Shown in pieces: positions 28,600-37,190 of a DNA stretch of 64,000 bases. The notes under the pieces are model-generated. The model made no database searches. It saw only the letters and a program-made list of their open reading frames with translations, and had not been told where the DNA came from. The position numbers and the translations under genes are program-made. How positions within the stretch are numbered: the stretch's first letter is position 1; each line of letters opens with the position of its first letter. The DNA comes from Fictibacillus aquaticus (lineage in GTDB: Bacteria > Bacillota > Bacilli > Bacillales > Fictibacillaceae). The stretch spans positions 310,001-374,000 of the forward strand of contig NZ_NOII01000002.1 of NCBI RefSeq assembly GCF_002245695.1, read 5' to 3'.

Positions 28600-29340
28600 T
28601 CACGGCTCACCTAACTGTTCATGAATTTGTCGTTTTTTTACTGGTCTTCGCATCTCTTTCCATATAGCAGGCAAAACATTTCCGATGTACTTTTTGAATG
28701 AAATAAACGAAGTGCCAGTCGTTCTCACTTTATATGTGATCGGCACTTCCTTCATCCTGAAACCTTTTCGCATTAGGTTAAGCGTAACCACCTGAGCGTA
28801 ATTATAGTCATGGATTATTTCTGCTTCCTTCATAGCCGCACGGGAAAATGCCCTCATACCTGACTGCCCGTCATAAATTATCTTTTGCAGCAGCAGGCAT
28901 TGAAGAAGTGTGAAGCAATAATTCCCCAGCCGTCTGTGCAGCTTCATCCCGTCAATCGTGCCGAGAAACCTCGAACCCATTGTGTAATCTGCCTCTCCTT
29001 CTAAAATAGGCTGTATCAGCTGCGGGATTTCATCTGCCGGATATTCATTGTCTGCGTCAATCATGACACTGATGTCAGCACCAAGCCTGTAAGATTCCTT
29101 AAGCCCCGTCCTGACCGCTGCTCCCAGGCCTTTGTTAACAGGATGAGTAACAATATGGTCAGCTCCAGCATTTTTGGCTGCAATAACCGTGCTGTCAGCT
29201 GATCCATCATCCACCACTAAAACTTCTACCTCAAGATCATGTTGAAAATGACGCGGGATGTTCTGTATAACTTCTGTAATTGAATCTTCTTCATTAAACG
29301 CAGGAAGAAAGACGATAATTTTTCGTTTTGAAACGATCAT
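28600..29340 (-). CDS. family 2 glycosyltransferase, dolichol/polyprenyl-phosphate sugar synthase-like
   Basis: Cytosolic-face enzyme that likely transfers a sugar from a nucleotide donor to a polyprenyl phosphate. 246 aa from ATG 29338-29340; a GTG 9 bases earlier is possible but only 3 bases from the AGGAG. Motifs: IVFLPAFNEEDSI (about 9-21), VVDDGSADST (about 43-52), NKGLGAAVRTGL, DADNEYPADEIP (DxD-type metal site, about 95-106), MGSRF and the GQSGMRAFS acceptor region. No membrane helices, as in soluble DPM1. Last gene of the four-gene operon. Confidence 0.85.
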   Translation of the reverse strand: MIVSKRKIIVFLPAFNEEDSITEVIQNIPRHFQHDLEVEVLVVDDGSADSTVIAAKNAGADHIVTHPVNKGLGAAVRTGLKESYRLGADISVMIDADNEYPADEIPQLIQPILEGEADYTMGSRFLGTIDGMKLHRRLGNYCFTLLQCLLLQKIIYDGQSGMRAFSRAAMKEAEIIHDYNYAQVVTLNLMRKGFRMKEVPITYKVRTTGTSFISFKKYIGNVLPAIWKEMRRPVKKRQIHEQLGEP

Positions 29341-29357
29341 GCTTGCCACTTGCTCCT

Positions 29358-30818
29358 TTATTGCGAAAATTTCCGGCTGTTTTTTAAAGCTCCTGTAAGC
29401 ACGGGTCCTTTAGAATGTGATGGATAAGGAGCACCCATTAAATAAGCGATCGTCGGAGCAAGTGAAACAAGTGAATGCTTCTCGTCGATTCTCACTCCTT
29501 TTTTAATGGCAGGGCCGTGGATGAAGAATGGTACGAATCGTTCCCCTTCATCGAGATGCCCGTGCCCGCCGATGCCGTCAGCCTGCCCATGGTCGGCACA
29601 TATCATAAGTGTTGTATTTTTCATCATGCCATTCTCTTCTAAAAACGAGACAAAATCCTCAACAAGTCTGTCCGCTTCAGCAATCTTTTGAAGATACTCA
29701 TCATACAGCACACCGCGGCTGTGCCCCGTCTGGTCTGTAGCGATCATCTGGACAGCAAAAAAATCGGGATTTTGTTCGAGCATAATTTGTTTTGCCCGTT
29801 TCATGATGTTCGGGTCGGCTTCATCGTTATGCATGACAGCTGTTACCGTTTCAACATCGCTTCCCATCGCATCTACTAGATGAGCAATGCCAAGCAGCTT
29901 TCCTTTTTTATTAATCTTTCTTAATGAATCAAAAATACTCTCTGTTTTAATGCCCAGTTTCCATACCATATTTGATGTGATGCCGTGGTCGCTAGGGTAA
30001 GTTCCTGTAAACATTGAAGAAAAACATACAACCGTTCTCGCCGGGTAGACTGTCTCCATCTGCGTGTATTCTGTTCCTTCTTTTCTTAGCTTGTCAAGGA
30101 AAGGCGTGTCCGCCGCTTCAAACCGGTCTTTTCTCATTCCGTCAATCACGATGACGACTACTCGGTCGCTTACCGGTTCCTCAGGAATCTCAGCGTTAGA
30201 GGTTCTTGCCGTATAAGGTGCAGGCTTCCAGTCAAATAAATAACGGTGAAGGATGAAAGTGTACAACAGCAGACCGAGGAAGAATATCCCTAATCCGATT
30301 AAAAAATTTTGATCAATTGCCGTTCCTGACAAAGGCTGGTGCCAAATCGTCAGTAGCAGCAGCACTTTAGGGAGCTGTTCCTGCGCATTCCCGCTTGTTG
30401 AGTCGCTGTTTTTCAAAACAAGCTTCCAAAAGCGTGTGAAATTCAACAATGTCGTCCCAATCCGCAGATAATAATAGATTGTTCCCCAGAAAAATACAGT
30501 AAAAAAGAAATAAAGTCCTGCTGCTGTAAGCCATAGTTTAAGATCCGCTTGATAACCAAGCATTAGGCAGGCAATGAGAGGAAAATAAAGATAATTTCTT
30601 AAAAACAGCGGAAAATCGTACACAAAATAAAGAATTAGAAATGGCAATACGATTAAAAAGCCAGTTCCGAACGCTGGCCAAAAATCAGCTTCTCCCCACC
30701 TAGTAAACGTAAACAGCAGCATGACACCTGCTGTGAAAATAGGAGTGAAGGGCTTTCCTTCATTTAATAGATTCCAGCATCTTGCTGCGACCTTCTCAAA
30801 TTTTGACGCTCTCTTCAT
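29358..30818 (-). CDS. membrane-anchored alkaline-phosphatase-fold phosphodiesterase
   Basis: 486 aa from ATG 30816-30818, one base after the upstream stop; a GTG three codons earlier is the alternative. About five N-terminal membrane helices (about 35-190) precede an outward type I phosphodiesterase/nucleotide pyrophosphatase domain. Metal and nucleophile residues: VIVIDGMRKDRF, YPARTVVCFSSMFTGTYPSD (nucleophile Thr in PARTVV), and ICADHGQADGIGGHGHLDEG. It may cleave a phosphodiester in a glycolipid or teichoic acid-like polymer; the substrate is unknown. Confidence 0.82.
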   Translation of the reverse strand: MKRASKFEKVAARCWNLLNEGKPFTPIFTAGVMLLFTFTRWGEADFWPAFGTGFLIVLPFLILYFVYDFPLFLRNYLYFPLIACLMLGYQADLKLWLTAAGLYFFFTVFFWGTIYYYLRIGTTLLNFTRFWKLVLKNSDSTSGNAQEQLPKVLLLLTIWHQPLSGTAIDQNFLIGLGIFFLGLLLYTFILHRYLFDWKPAPYTARTSNAEIPEEPVSDRVVVIVIDGMRKDRFEAADTPFLDKLRKEGTEYTQMETVYPARTVVCFSSMFTGTYPSDHGITSNMVWKLGIKTESIFDSLRKINKKGKLLGIAHLVDAMGSDVETVTAVMHNDEADPNIMKRAKQIMLEQNPDFFAVQMIATDQTGHSRGVLYDEYLQKIAEADRLVEDFVSFLEENGMMKNTTLMICADHGQADGIGGHGHLDEGERFVPFFIHGPAIKKGVRIDEKHSLVSLAPTIAYLMGAPYPSHSKGPVLTGALKNSRKFSQ

Positions 30819-30819
30819 G

Positions 30820-31767
30820 TTAGACACGTTCCTTTTTAAGCCATTTTTTTATTATTACAAACGAAACTGGTGCAGCCAGCCATAAATAGAGTCCTGCTGC
30901 ATATGAGTAAATAAATTTAAATGCATGGCTGGCAATCGCAATCTCATAAGCAGACGCTACAGGCAGATCAAGCAGCTTCAGCGTGCCTGTCATCACTGTT
31001 TCATACGTTCCGATTCCCCCAGGAGAAAAGTGAAATACTTGCCCTGCAATCGTTACGCTCGTCGTCCACCATGCAGCAGGAAATGACAGGCCGCTTATGA
31101 TCATGGCTGCTGTCCCGTATAGTACAAACGATTCGAGCACCCAGCTCAGCCCAGTGAGCAGCACTGCTATTGCCCCTCTTATACTCGTAAACAAGGAAAA
31201 AGCTGACGCTGCAAAATCCCGTATTTTCGCAAACTTTCTTTGCAGAAAATATAAAACGGGTATGAAAATGAAAATGATCAAAGCAAAAAGTTCCCACCAG
31301 CCAGTATAAAGACTGTAGCCAGCGTAAAGAGAACCTGCAGCCGCAACACCACCTAGAAAGAGCATGTCGAGAATCCTCAGGACCGCGACGGACTGAAAAG
31401 ATGATATGTAGCTGACCGTTCCTCCAGAATGATGGGCCAAATAGCCGGCCCTTGCTGCATCTCCAACTTTTACCGGCAAAACATGGTTTAAGAACAGACT
31501 ATATAGCAGGCCATTCAGAAAGATTCGAAAAGGGATGGCTGCATGCCCAATATACAGCTTCCATACAAGCGCCCTTAAAACAAACGCAGCTGAATAGGCA
31601 ACAATTATAGCCATGGTGATGCCAGGTTCGCTTATAAATCGAGCGAGCAGGTTATAAACGGCCTGTTCGGGCAGCAGGTGGCCAATGAAATAAAGGACTA
31701 AGAACAGCATCAGGATGCTGGTTCCTGCTCGAATGACGTTACTTAATGAAAATAAGCTGTTGCCCAT
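30820..31767 (-). CDS. UPF0104/lysylphosphatidylglycerol synthase TM-region family protein
   Basis: 315 aa, about eight membrane helices and no soluble catalytic domain. Family signatures are LNHVLPVKVGDAARAGYLAH (about 93-112) and FHFSPGGIGTYETVM (about 246-260). Members resemble the flippase part of MprF and are often near polyprenyl-linked sugar genes. Its start overlaps the epimerase gene by 25 bases and its stop abuts the phosphodiesterase, so the four genes are tightly coupled. Confidence 0.82.
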   Translation of the reverse strand: MGNSLFSLSNVIRAGTSILMLFLVLYFIGHLLPEQAVYNLLARFISEPGITMAIIVAYSAAFVLRALVWKLYIGHAAIPFRIFLNGLLYSLFLNHVLPVKVGDAARAGYLAHHSGGTVSYISSFQSVAVLRILDMLFLGGVAAAGSLYAGYSLYTGWWELFALIIFIFIPVLYFLQRKFAKIRDFAASAFSLFTSIRGAIAVLLTGLSWVLESFVLYGTAAMIISGLSFPAAWWTTSVTIAGQVFHFSPGGIGTYETVMTGTLKLLDLPVASAYEIAIASHAFKFIYSYAAGLYLWLAAPVSFVIIKKWLKKERV

Positions 31768-32693
31768 GCAACGGTCCTTTCCAGCCCTTCTTGTATAGAG
31801 AATTTCGGCTTATAGCCTAGATCTGCAGAAGCTTTCCCTATATCCGCCCATGTTCTCTCCACATCCCCTTTTCGTCTGGAGGTGTACTCTTTTTCAAGAT
31901 GAGGAAAATGATGCGCCAGAGCGTCCGTTAAAGTGTTCAGTGTTACAGGAGTACCGCTGCCCAAGTTATAGGTCCTCTCACCTCGATGTCCGAAAAGTGA
32001 AAGGAAAATGCCCTCTGTAATATCATCTATATACGTGTAATCCCGTGCGCTATGTTCGTTAAAAAGGTAAAGTTTTTCTTTTCTCATCAGCTTGTTTATG
32101 AAAATGGGGATCGCCATATCAGGCCTGACCCAAGGACCGTATACAGTAAAGAAACGAAGAACAGTAAGATCAAACCCATATAGGCTGCTGTAAGCTTTAC
32201 AGAACGATTCTGCTCCCCATTTGGCTGCTGCATATGGTGAGACAACGCTTCCTGCAGCATCTTCTTCCTTAGATGCTTTAGCGATTCCGCTTGCATTTCC
32301 ATAAACCGAAGAAGATGAAGCAAAAACGAAATGAGAAACTCCAGACTCTCCAGCTGCCCGAAGAAGGTTAACTGTTGCTTTTATATCATAATCAATATAC
32401 AAATGCGGATCTGCTATTGAAGCTGGCACTCCCGGTATGGCAGCCAAATGTATAACTGTTTTAAAACGTTTTTCTTGGAACCATTTGTTCAGCCTTCCTT
32501 CATCAAGAAGATCCAGTTCATAGAATTCAAAAGCACCGGATGACTTCGCTTCCTCAAGCTGATCCTTCTTTTGCTTTACACTATAATAGTTATGGAAAGA
32601 ATCAATCACTGTAATGTCGAAGCCTTCCTTCACCAGTCTTTTCGTCAGATGGCTTCCTATAAATCCGGCCCCGCCGGTAATTAATATACTCAC
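31743..32693 (-). CDS. NAD-dependent sugar-nucleotide epimerase/dehydratase
   Basis: Extended SDR enzyme, 316 aa from GTG 32691-32693 (AGAGGTGAG just ahead). NAD motif GGAGFIGSHL at about 7-16. Catalytic Ser-Ser-Ser in VFASSSSVYG and Tyr-x-x-x-Lys in SPYAAAKWGAE. The RFFTVYGPWVRPDMA region resembles UDP-glucuronate/UDP-glucose 4-epimerases. Likely makes the nucleotide sugar used by the downstream GT2. First gene of the overlapping operon; a -10 TAAAAT (32713-32718) has no good -35. Confidence 0.85.
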   Translation of the reverse strand: MSILITGGAGFIGSHLTKRLVKEGFDITVIDSFHNYYSVKQKKDQLEEAKSSGAFEFYELDLLDEGRLNKWFQEKRFKTVIHLAAIPGVPASIADPHLYIDYDIKATVNLLRAAGESGVSHFVFASSSSVYGNASGIAKASKEEDAAGSVVSPYAAAKWGAESFCKAYSSLYGFDLTVLRFFTVYGPWVRPDMAIPIFINKLMRKEKLYLFNEHSARDYTYIDDITEGIFLSLFGHRGERTYNLGSGTPVTLNTLTDALAHHFPHLEKEYTSRRKGDVERTWADIGKASADLGYKPKFSIQEGLERTVAWATAYFH

Positions 32694-32727
32694 GGTCTCA
32701 CCTCTACCAAGCATTTTACCACATAGG

Positions 32728-32756
32728 AAAAAGCCGCACATGCTGCGGCTTTTTTC
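32728..32756 (-). terminator. terminator of the Fur-controlled lipoprotein gene
   Basis: Stem AAAAAGCCGCA / TGCGGCTTTTT with loop GCATG-like on the minus strand, immediately after the lipoprotein stop and before the epimerase operon. Confidence 0.9.
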
Positions 32757-32763
32757 CAATTTA

Positions 32764-33963
32764 TTATTTTGAAAGCTTTGTTAAACCTGCGTTCAGCTTT
32801 TCGCCAAGCTTGCTCGCTTCCTCTTTGTTGTCAGAAGAGATTGCTTCAAACCACTTTTGGCTGTCATCAAGAAGTAACTTTGCTTCTTCCTGTCCAAGCT
32901 TTTTCTGAAGGTCCATTTCAATAGCTTTTAAGAAAACGATTCCTTCAAGCGCTCCGACTTTAGCTTCCGTTGCTTCCCCATCTTCGAGGGCTTTTGGAGC
33001 CTTTTCAAGGTATCCGCTGATTTTTCCAGCAAACGCCTTAGTAAACAACTGGTTAACTTGTTGCGGATCAATAGCTTCTGGTTTTGTTTCGTTCAATGTG
33101 AACAGCTTGTTGATTTCAGCTGCTGCAGCTTCGTCACCGCCGCTGAGGGATCCTTTAATGGCCTGGAAGAAGCCCCATGCTTCTGCCTGCTCCTGAAGAA
33201 GCTCCTCTTTTGGTTTGCCTTCTTTTACACCCGCCGCTATTTTCTCAGCATACGAGTTTGAAGCGAGATAGTAGCTTCGGTAAACCGATTTATCAGTCAG
33301 CTGAACAAATACTTTAAAGTCTTCTACATTGCCTTCTTTTAATGCTTTTTCCTGAGCTGCAAGACCGTTGTTAATTCCTTCAACGATGCTGGCTTCTCCT
33401 TGCAGCTTATAATAATCATCACGTTTAACAGCTGTCGGGACAAAAATCTTTTCAGCAAGAAGCTTCAGTTCACCGAACGCCAGATTCGCTTCACTCTCTT
33501 TCTTGCCTTCTAGTGCCGCTGCAGCGTCCTTGTGCAGACGCTTTTGCTTTTGATAAAAATAAGACTGAGTCACTTTGTCAGTAAGCTGGCGTGCAATGTT
33601 ATTGTCCATTTCTTTGTTCTTTGCACCTTCAATAGCTGCAGTGATCGCCTGATCCATCTCGCCGCTCTCATCTACTTCAGTTACATGCTTTTGCAGCTTA
33701 TCAGTATAGATTCCAGAAACTTTCTCCCAATCAACCTCTTGGCCTTCTTTTGCTTTTTCCATTTCCGCTTTCATTTCTTCATAAGCGGTTACTTGAACAG
33801 CAGTTTCTGATTTCTCAACAGAAGCGCTTTCCGTTTTCGTATCTTGAGTGGATTGCTCCGTTTTCTTCTGTTCCGGCTTGTCTGCCTTTTCTTCTTTACC
33901 GCATCCTGAAAGAATGCCTGCTGTTAACAAAAACGCTGATAGCCATGCTGCCTTATTCTTCAT
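32764..33963 (-). CDS. Fur-controlled repeat-rich helical lipoprotein, function unknown
   Basis: 399 aa from ATG 33961-33963 (CAGGGGGAAGAG ahead). Lipobox ILSGC with Cys about 20, then a Lys/Glu/Thr/Ser-rich linker to about 55. The rest is predicted all-helical and Glu/Lys-rich with about three related blocks, each pairing a D/F-K-x-x-Y/S-Y/G segment with AE/GE..xxF/L..I: about 125-175, 230-285 and 320-370. I recognise no named family; it is not clearly EfeO or imelysin. Strong promoter with two Fur boxes points to iron uptake or storage at the cell surface. Confidence 0.75.
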   Translation of the reverse strand: MKNKAAWLSAFLLTAGILSGCGKEEKADKPEQKKTEQSTQDTKTESASVEKSETAVQVTAYEEMKAEMEKAKEGQEVDWEKVSGIYTDKLQKHVTEVDESGEMDQAITAAIEGAKNKEMDNNIARQLTDKVTQSYFYQKQKRLHKDAAAALEGKKESEANLAFGELKLLAEKIFVPTAVKRDDYYKLQGEASIVEGINNGLAAQEKALKEGNVEDFKVFVQLTDKSVYRSYYLASNSYAEKIAAGVKEGKPKEELLQEQAEAWGFFQAIKGSLSGGDEAAAAEINKLFTLNETKPEAIDPQQVNQLFTKAFAGKISGYLEKAPKALEDGEATEAKVGALEGIVFLKAIEMDLQKKLGQEEAKLLLDDSQKWFEAISSDNKEEASKLGEKLNAGLTKLSK

Positions 33964-34008
33964 CTGATCTCTTCCCCCTGAAATATGTAAAATTATTTTT
34001 AAGGTATT

Positions 34009-34027
34009 GATAATGATTTTCATTTCC
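34009..34027. promoter_or_regulatory. Fur box, promoter-distal
   Basis: GATAATGATTTTCATTTCC matches the Fur consensus at about 16 of 19 positions. It lies just downstream of the -10, near the predicted start of transcription. Confidence 0.8.
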
Positions 34028-34034
34028 ATTTCGT

Positions 34035-34063
34035 ATTATAGCGAGAATGATTATCAGCGTCAA
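34035..34063 (-). promoter_or_regulatory. strong SigA promoter of the lipoprotein gene
   Basis: Minus-strand -35 TTGACG (34058-34063), 17-base spacer, consensus -10 TATAAT (34035-34040). Confidence 0.9.
34043..34061. promoter_or_regulatory. Fur box within the promoter spacer
   Basis: GAGAATGATTATCAGCGTC has the palindromic core TGATTATCA and about 15 of 19 consensus matches. It overlaps the -35 and spacer. Confidence 0.7.
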
Positions 34064-34091
34064 TCCCTTTTTTGCATCTGGGAAGTAATAG

Positions 34092-34123
34092 AAAAAAAAT
34101 AAACCCGGCATCTTGGCCGGGTT
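34092..34123 (-). terminator. terminator of trxA
   Basis: Stem AACCCGGC / GCCGGGTT with loop CAAGAT, followed on the minus strand by TATTTTTTTTC. Confidence 0.9.
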
Positions 34124-34130
34124 CTTACAC

Positions 34131-34442
34131 TTACTTATGCTTTTCAAGGAGCTGAGCTAACGCTTCTTTCGGCTGGAAACCAACCACCTGCTCAACCAGT
34201 TCGCCATCCTTAAACACCATAAGTGTCGGGATGCTCATTACACCGTATTTGCCTGCTGTTTCCTGATTTTCATCTACATCAAGCTTTACGATCTTAACAG
34301 CTTCGTTTTCCTGATCCAGTTCTTCAAGCACTGGTGCAATCATTTTACAAGGTCCGCACCATGGCGCCCAGAAGTCAGCCAGCACTAAGCCTTCAGAAGT
34401 TTCTGTATTAAATGTTTGGTCTGTTGCGTTTACAATCGCCAT
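34131..34442 (-). CDS. trxA: thioredoxin
   Basis: Cytosolic dithiol reductant. 103 aa with redox site WAPWCGPCK (Cys29, Cys32), cis-Pro in SIPTLMVF and Lys/Asp core residues. It is single-gene with its own terminator. AAAGGAGG lies ahead of the ATG. A -10-like TATACT is about 40 bases upstream without a clear SigA -35. Confidence 0.97.
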   Translation of the reverse strand: MAIVNATDQTFNTETSEGLVLADFWAPWCGPCKMIAPVLEELDQENEAVKIVKLDVDENQETAGKYGVMSIPTLMVFKDGELVEQVVGFQPKEALAQLLEKHK

Positions 34443-34583
34443 ATAAAAAATCCTCCTTTAATGAATCTACAGAGAGTATATCATCTGTATTTCTGAAATA
34501 CCTAACACTTTGCTTACATGATTATCGTACCCAACTGGCATTGCTGTAAAACATCGCTAGTAACATTATTAATCTCAAAAGAA

Positions 34584-34609
34584 AGAGGCCAGCAGCTCAC
34601 TGGCCTCTT
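34584..34609 (-). terminator. terminator of the fadR-etfBA operon
   Basis: Stem AGAGGCCAG / CTGGCCTCT on the minus strand with TTTCTTTT tail, 20 bases after etfA. Confidence 0.82.
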
Positions 34610-34629
34610 CATTTTTCCGTTATGTGATA

Positions 34630-35607
34630 TTAGGACTTAACGAGCACTTTCTTAAACTCTTCTGTAAGAAGAGGAACAACCTCAAACAAATCTCCAACGA
34701 TGCCGTAATCGGCGATGGAGAAGATGCTCGCTTCAGGATCTTTGTTGATCGCCACGATGACCTTGGAGTTCGACATACCAGCAAGATGCTGAATGGCTCC
34801 TGAAATACCGCACGCGATATACAGGTCTGGCGTTACTACTTTACCAGTCTGTCCGATTTGGAGTGAATAATCGCAATAATCAGCATCACATGCACCTCGT
34901 GATGCTCCGACTGCTGCTCCAAGAACATCCGCAAGCTCCTGCAAAGGCTTGAATCCATCAGTCGATTTTACACCGCGTCCGCCGGCAACAATAATTTTTG
35001 CCTCTGACAAGTCAACCCCTGTAGATGCTTTGCGGACAACGTCTTTCACGATTGTACGCAGATCTTTGATTTCAGCTGAAACAACAGCTGTTTCCCCTGT
35101 TCTGCTATCATCTTTTTCCAAAGGCTCAATGTTGTTCGGACGAATCGTGACGAACAATTTTCCGTCTTGAATCAACTTCTTTTCAAATGCTTTTCCTGAA
35201 AAAATCGGACGAGTGAAAACGACGTTGTCTCCCGCCTGCTCAAGACCCGTAACATCTGAAATCAGTCCAGATTCCAGTCTGGCTGCAAGACGCGGTGCGA
35301 GGTCTTTTCCAAGCGCAGTATGACCAAACACGATGCCATCCGGTGACTCTGTATCAATTACATGCTTTACGGCCTGAAAATAGCCGTCCGGCGTATAAAA
35401 CTCCAGCTTTTCATCTTCAACAGCAACAACACGGTCTGCGCCATAATTGTAAAGTGATGCACCAAGGTCTTTCACGTTCTTTCCGCAAAGCAGGGCAAGC
35501 ACTTCTCCGCCATCAGCGATCTGTTTGCCAGCAGCGATTGCCTCATAAGAAACGTTCCTTAATTCTCCGTCACGAACTTCCGCAAGAACCAATACCTTCT
35601 TTGCCAT
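34630..35607 (-). CDS. etfA: electron transfer flavoprotein alpha subunit
   Basis: Receives electrons from acyl-CoA dehydrogenases in fatty acid beta-oxidation. 325 aa. The C-terminal FAD domain shows VAGGRGVKSTDGF, GASRGACDADY and the CGISGAIQHLAGM signature. Last gene of fadR-ysiB-etfB-etfA, 13 bases after etfB. Confidence 0.97.
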   Translation of the reverse strand: MAKKVLVLAEVRDGELRNVSYEAIAAGKQIADGGEVLALLCGKNVKDLGASLYNYGADRVVAVEDEKLEFYTPDGYFQAVKHVIDTESPDGIVFGHTALGKDLAPRLAARLESGLISDVTGLEQAGDNVVFTRPIFSGKAFEKKLIQDGKLFVTIRPNNIEPLEKDDSRTGETAVVSAEIKDLRTIVKDVVRKASTGVDLSEAKIIVAGGRGVKSTDGFKPLQELADVLGAAVGASRGACDADYCDYSLQIGQTGKVVTPDLYIACGISGAIQHLAGMSNSKVIVAINKDPEASIFSIADYGIVGDLFEVVPLLTEEFKKVLVKS

Positions 35608-35620
35608 GATGATCTCCCCC

Positions 35621-36391
35621 TTATATGACTTTCGCTTCCGAGCGGAGCAAGGAAACTAGTTCTTTTACTTGGTCTTGTGTATCTCCGGATAAAATCTTTC
35701 CGGCTTCTTTTTTCGGCGGCAGGTAGATCTCTACCGTTTTTGTTTTTGCTTCGAGTTCATCTTCATCAATATCGATATCATCAAGTTCCAATGTTTCAAG
35801 CGGCTTTTTCTTCGCCTTCATGATTCCAGGAAGGGAAGGGTAGCGCGGCTCGTTCAATCCTTGCTGTGCCGTTACGAGCAATGGAAGTGTCGTTTGAATC
35901 GTCTCCACATCACCTTCAACATCGCGCTCGATTGTTACGTCACTGCCAGAGACATCGATCTTTGTTATTGTCGTCACATACGGGATATTCAAAAGCTCAG
36001 CAAGGCGAGGGCCTACTTGTCCTGTACCATTGTCGATCGCAACATTTCCGCCAAGAATAAGATCGTATTCTTTATCGTTGAAGTATGCCGCAAGAATCGT
36101 TGATGTAGTATACTGGTCACGGCTTTCAAGATCTTCGTCTGAAATGAGCACAGCCTGATCAGCACCCATTGCAAGAGCGGTGCGAAGCTCTTTTTCAGCA
36201 TCCTCGCTTCCTACTGTTACCACAGTCACGTTACCGCCATGAGCGTCTTTAAGTGTAATGGCTTCTTCAATTGCATACTCATCGTAAGGATTGATAATAA
36301 ATTCAGCACTGTCCTCAGAAATCTTACCGCCGTTAATGACAATCTTTTCTTCCGTATCAAACGTACGCTTTAAGATGACATAGATATTCAT
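35621..36391 (-). CDS. etfB: electron transfer flavoprotein beta subunit
   Basis: Partner of EtfA. 256 aa, with VILKRTFDTEEK at the N-terminus, the nucleotide-binding GNVAIDNGTGQVGPRLAELL near 120, and the VTAQQGLNEPRYPSLPGIMK signature near 185. It lies 14 bases after the enoyl-CoA hydratase gene. Confidence 0.97.
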   Translation of the reverse strand: MNIYVILKRTFDTEEKIVINGGKISEDSAEFIINPYDEYAIEEAITLKDAHGGNVTVVTVGSEDAEKELRTALAMGADQAVLISDEDLESRDQYTTSTILAAYFNDKEYDLILGGNVAIDNGTGQVGPRLAELLNIPYVTTITKIDVSGSDVTIERDVEGDVETIQTTLPLLVTAQQGLNEPRYPSLPGIMKAKKKPLETLELDDIDIDEDELEAKTKTVEIYLPPKKEAGKILSGDTQDQVKELVSLLRSEAKVI

Positions 36392-36405
36392 CGTTTTCCC
36401 TCCGT

Positions 36406-37179
36406 TTATTGGTCTTTAAAAACTGGCTTTCTTTTTTCAATAAATGCGGCAATACCTTCCTGCCCGTCTGCAGACATGAACGCTTTGCCAAAAAGCTCCC
36501 GTTCCTTGACTGCACCTTCACTGTACCTGCCTTCACGTGCATATTTCAGAAGTTCTAGTGTATACCTGACTGAGACAGCACTTTTCTCTGCTGATTTCGA
36601 CGCTAAATTGTAAGCCTTTTCATAAACATCTTCAGCAGGATATGCAGCCGCAGCCAATCCCCAAGATACTGCTTCCTTACCTGAAATTGGCTCGCTTGTG
36701 AGCAGCATCTCTGCAGCTTTAGCTGTACCGACATAATAAGGCAAGCGCTGAGACCCGGCAAAGCCAGGGATCAATCCAAGTGTTAGTTCCGGAAGACCCA
36801 GTTTAGCATCTTCCGCCACATAGCGGATATGACATGCCATAGCCAGTTCAAGCCCTCCGCCAAGCGCAGCACCATGAATAGCAGCAATCACTGGCTTATT
36901 AAAGTTCTCGATGCGGTCGAACAGTTCTTGTCCAAATTGCCCGAGCTCAGAGAACTCTTTTTCATCTTTAACTGTTGTAAACTCTTTTATATCCGCGCCG
37001 GCAGAGAAAAATCGCCCTTCGCCATGGATCAGTACAGCCTTGACCTCAGCATCTCCTTCAATCTCGTCGAATGCCTCTCCCAGTTCCTTGATCAAACCCG
37101 ATGACAGGGCATTAGCAGGAGCACGGTTCAAAGTGATCACCGCTAGCCGTTCTTTCTTTTCCAGAAGCAAGTATTCCAT
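36406..37179 (-). CDS. ysiB: enoyl-CoA hydratase/isomerase family protein
   Basis: Crotonase-fold enzyme that likely hydrates enoyl-CoA in beta-oxidation. 257 aa. Oxyanion-hole and CoA motifs: GEGRFFSAGADIKEF (about 51-65) and IHGAALGGGLELAMACHIR (about 98-116); the catalytic Glu pair region is LPELTLGLIPGFAGSQRLPY. It lies 11 bases after fadR, in the FadR-controlled operon, as in B. subtilis. Confidence 0.93.
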   Translation of the reverse strand: MEYLLLEKKERLAVITLNRAPANALSSGLIKELGEAFDEIEGDAEVKAVLIHGEGRFFSAGADIKEFTTVKDEKEFSELGQFGQELFDRIENFNKPVIAAIHGAALGGGLELAMACHIRYVAEDAKLGLPELTLGLIPGFAGSQRLPYYVGTAKAAEMLLTSEPISGKEAVSWGLAAAAYPAEDVYEKAYNLASKSAEKSAVSVRYTLELLKYAREGRYSEGAVKERELFGKAFMSADGQEGIAAFIEKRKPVFKDQ

Positions 37180-37190
37180 TTCTCTCCTCC

